A DNA stretch of 64,000 nucleotides, taken from positions 2,480,001 through 2,544,000 of the forward strand of contig NZ_CP010054.1 of the NCBI RefSeq assembly GCF_000801315.1, read 5' to 3'. Shown piece by piece: positions 62,672 to 64,000 of this stretch. The stretch's first letter is position 1. Each line of letters opens with the position of its first letter. Origin of the DNA: Hymenobacter sp. DG25B. GTDB taxonomy: Bacteria; Bacteroidota; Bacteroidia; Cytophagales; Hymenobacteraceae. The notes under the pieces were generated by a model. It was not told where the DNA came from, made no database searches, and saw only the letters and a list, made by a program, of their open reading frames with translations. The position numbers and the translations under genes are program-made.

Positions 62672-63787
62672 TTAATGAACGCTCGGGTTTGGATCTGTTA
62701 TCGGGTACTTAAACTGAGTGTCCAGGTCAACAGCATCCCGGTGGCTACTGTTCTCGTGCTCATTGGTATGGCCGTTGCCTTTTTTGCTGCGGCCCAGCAG
62801 CGACACCAGCGCCAAACCCGCTCCTACAGCCAGGGCCGTGCGCAGAATAGGTTTGCTGGTGCTGGCCTCGGTATAATAGCTGGTTTCGCGGGTGTGGCCG
62901 GGGTAGTTGCCCCGCTCCTGTAGGGAGCCGGAGGGCTGGTCCAGGCCATTCTGGGCCAGCGGACGTGGGGCGTAATCGGCTTTTTCCTGCTTTACAAACA
63001 CGTTTTCCTGGAAGGTATCGTGCAGAGCAGGGGTCCAGTGGGCCATGCCGGTTATCATTTTGCCGCCCCCACCCACGGTTATTTCGCGCTCCGGCGATTC
63101 GCAGCAGTGCAGGATGGCCTGCGCTACGGTTTCGGGGGCATAGGCGGGCGGCGCGTGCTGGGCTTCGCGCTCCATGTAATTTTTGGCGTGCAGCGTGTAC
63201 GGCGTGTCAATGGCGGCGGGTTTGATGAGCGTAACGACAATGGGAAGCTCATCCAGGGAAAGCTCCATGCGCAGGCCATCGGTAAAGCCTTTTACGGCGT
63301 GTTTGCTGGCGCTGTAGATGCCCTGCAGAATAGCGGTGCTCTCGGAGAGAACACTACCTACATTGATAATAGCCCCACCCTGCTTCCGCAGGTGCTTCAC
63401 GGCCTCCAGGGAGCCATAAATCAAGCCCCACACGTTGGTTTCAAAAAGCTTGCGCATATCCGCAATGGGAATATCCGTGAGCTTACCATAGATGGATACT
63501 CCGGCGTCGTTTATCCAGGTATCGAAGCCTCCGAACCGCTCCAGCGCTTTGCGGGCAATGTTATGGACGTCTTCCTGCCGGCTTACATCGGCCACCACGT
63601 ACGTAGCTTGGCCGCCTTTCCGCTCTATTTCATGGGTAAGCTCCCGCAGGGCATCTTCGCTGCGGGCGGCCAGCACCAGGCGGGCTCCCTTTTCGGCGGC
63701 CATGCGGGCCGTAACCAGCCCTATGCCGGAAGAGGCCCCGGTAATTACAATAACCTGGTCTTTTAGTTTTTTCAATTTTGGTGTCAT
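62672..63787 (-). CDS. SDR oxidoreductase with membrane-anchored C-terminal extension
   Basis: A 371-residue short-chain dehydrogenase. The Rossmann core has GASSGIGLVTARMA, NDAGVSIYGKL, the Ser in INVGSVLSES and YSASK (YxxxK, catalytic Tyr/Lys), and it ends near residue 250. A further 120 residues follow: QENVFVKQEKADYAPRPLAQNGLDQPSGSL, a probable membrane helix (TALAVGAGLALVSLLG) at about 315-333, then a hydrophilic tail. This architecture, SDR then linker and a short helix, suggests a membrane-bound enzyme. Start at the ATG at 63787; the frame continues upstream without support. Substrate unknown. Confidence 0.82.
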   Translation of the reverse strand: MTPKLKKLKDQVIVITGASSGIGLVTARMAAEKGARLVLAARSEDALRELTHEIERKGGQATYVVADVSRQEDVHNIARKALERFGGFDTWINDAGVSIYGKLTDIPIADMRKLFETNVWGLIYGSLEAVKHLRKQGGAIINVGSVLSESTAILQGIYSASKHAVKGFTDGLRMELSLDELPIVVTLIKPAAIDTPYTLHAKNYMEREAQHAPPAYAPETVAQAILHCCESPEREITVGGGGKMITGMAHWTPALHDTFQENVFVKQEKADYAPRPLAQNGLDQPSGSLQERGNYPGHTRETSYYTEASTSKPILRTALAVGAGLALVSLLGRSKKGNGHTNEHENSSHRDAVDLDTQFKYPITDPNPSVH

Positions 63788-63956
63788 CAGCAGGTTGGCT
63801 TTAGATGGATAGAATAGAATGTTGGTCTTGCATTTACGGAAATAACTGCACCCTGACAGTATAAAATATGGCTCCCTACAGGAGGAGCGCCTTCCGGTGC
63901 AGCCATCCGCCAAAAAGCGGGTAATTTGCGGCGTCGTTTACTTCTTCTCTATTTTC

Positions 63957-64000
63957 ATGTTGAAACGTTTCTTTTCGGCAGCCCTGCTGCTCCTTATTCC
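63957..64000 (+). CDS. Start of an exported protein, cut by the window end
   Basis: The last bases read ATG at 63957 then MLKRFFSAALLLLI, a positively charged start followed by a hydrophobic core, as in a signal peptide. The frame is open to the edge. Nothing else of the gene is visible. Confidence 0.5.
   Translation, partial: MLKRFFSAALLLLI

Overview
The window looks like chromosomal DNA of an aerobic, GC-rich member of the Bacteroidota, most like Hymenobacter or a close relative. This rests on inference from gene content, because no rRNA or tRNA gene is present. Supporting signs are a type III glutamine synthetase, the long three-domain form of IspG, the block miaB - sigma-54 activator - lptE - TPR-like protein - secG followed by groES/groEL, a DUF6728 small protein, BBP2-type and Porin_10-type outer-membrane proteins, many promoter -7 elements of the form TAnnTTTG, few Shine-Dalgarno sequences and frequent GTG/TTG starts. 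Most of the DNA is core chromosome; I see no insertion sequence with a transposase, prophage, CRISPR array or large genomic island.

Layout. 1-9.6 kb: an Imm51-like small protein, an aldo/keto reductase, a UPF1-like helicase, an SMP-30-type lipoprotein, SlyD, ACP phosphodiesterase with a small AT-rich membrane gene behind it, a stress protein 26-like flavoprotein, and a CrtA-like haem monooxygenase followed by a BBP2 porin. 9.7-20 kb: leuS (with an unusual AT-richer insert), a bestrophin, small DNA-binding and membrane proteins, a secreted serine hydrolase, an NTF2-like protein, a HAD phosphatase and a Rossmann-fold protein. 20-31.5 kb: ispG, a PIG3-type quinone oxidoreductase, a lone PAS protein, several proteins of unknown function, glnN and an LTA-synthase-like membrane sulfatase. 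31.6-43 kb: mtaB, an HTH protein, an 800-base stretch without genes, a lone MacB-type permease, a secreted protein often mislabelled asparagine synthetase B, a GH2 enzyme, and lpxK - Porin_10 protein - miaE. 43-64 kb: a SMUG2-like glycosylase, Nif3 and a zinc-ribbon coiled coil, a TPR protein, pabB, miaB, the sigma-54 activator/lptE/secG operon, a double GH26-like protein, groES-groEL, a POT transporter, pckA and a membrane-anchored SDR.

How genes work together. IspG makes isoprenoid precursors; MiaB and MiaE modify the isopentenylated A37 of tRNA, while MtaB acts on t6A37 tRNAs. LpxK and LptE belong to lipid A synthesis and LPS export. SecG, GroES/EL and SlyD serve protein export and folding. 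GlnN and PckA are central nitrogen and carbon enzymes.

The most notable non-coding content is a set of long intergenic hairpins (arms about 29-43 bp) in two sequence classes, one copy being nested inside a copy of the other class. Several predicted promoters lie so close to their start codons that the transcripts would be leaderless or nearly so. I did not find a clear new multi-gene system; the best leads are the nested hairpins, the double GH26-like protein with one domain lacking its nucleophile, the leaderless pattern and the LeuRS insert.
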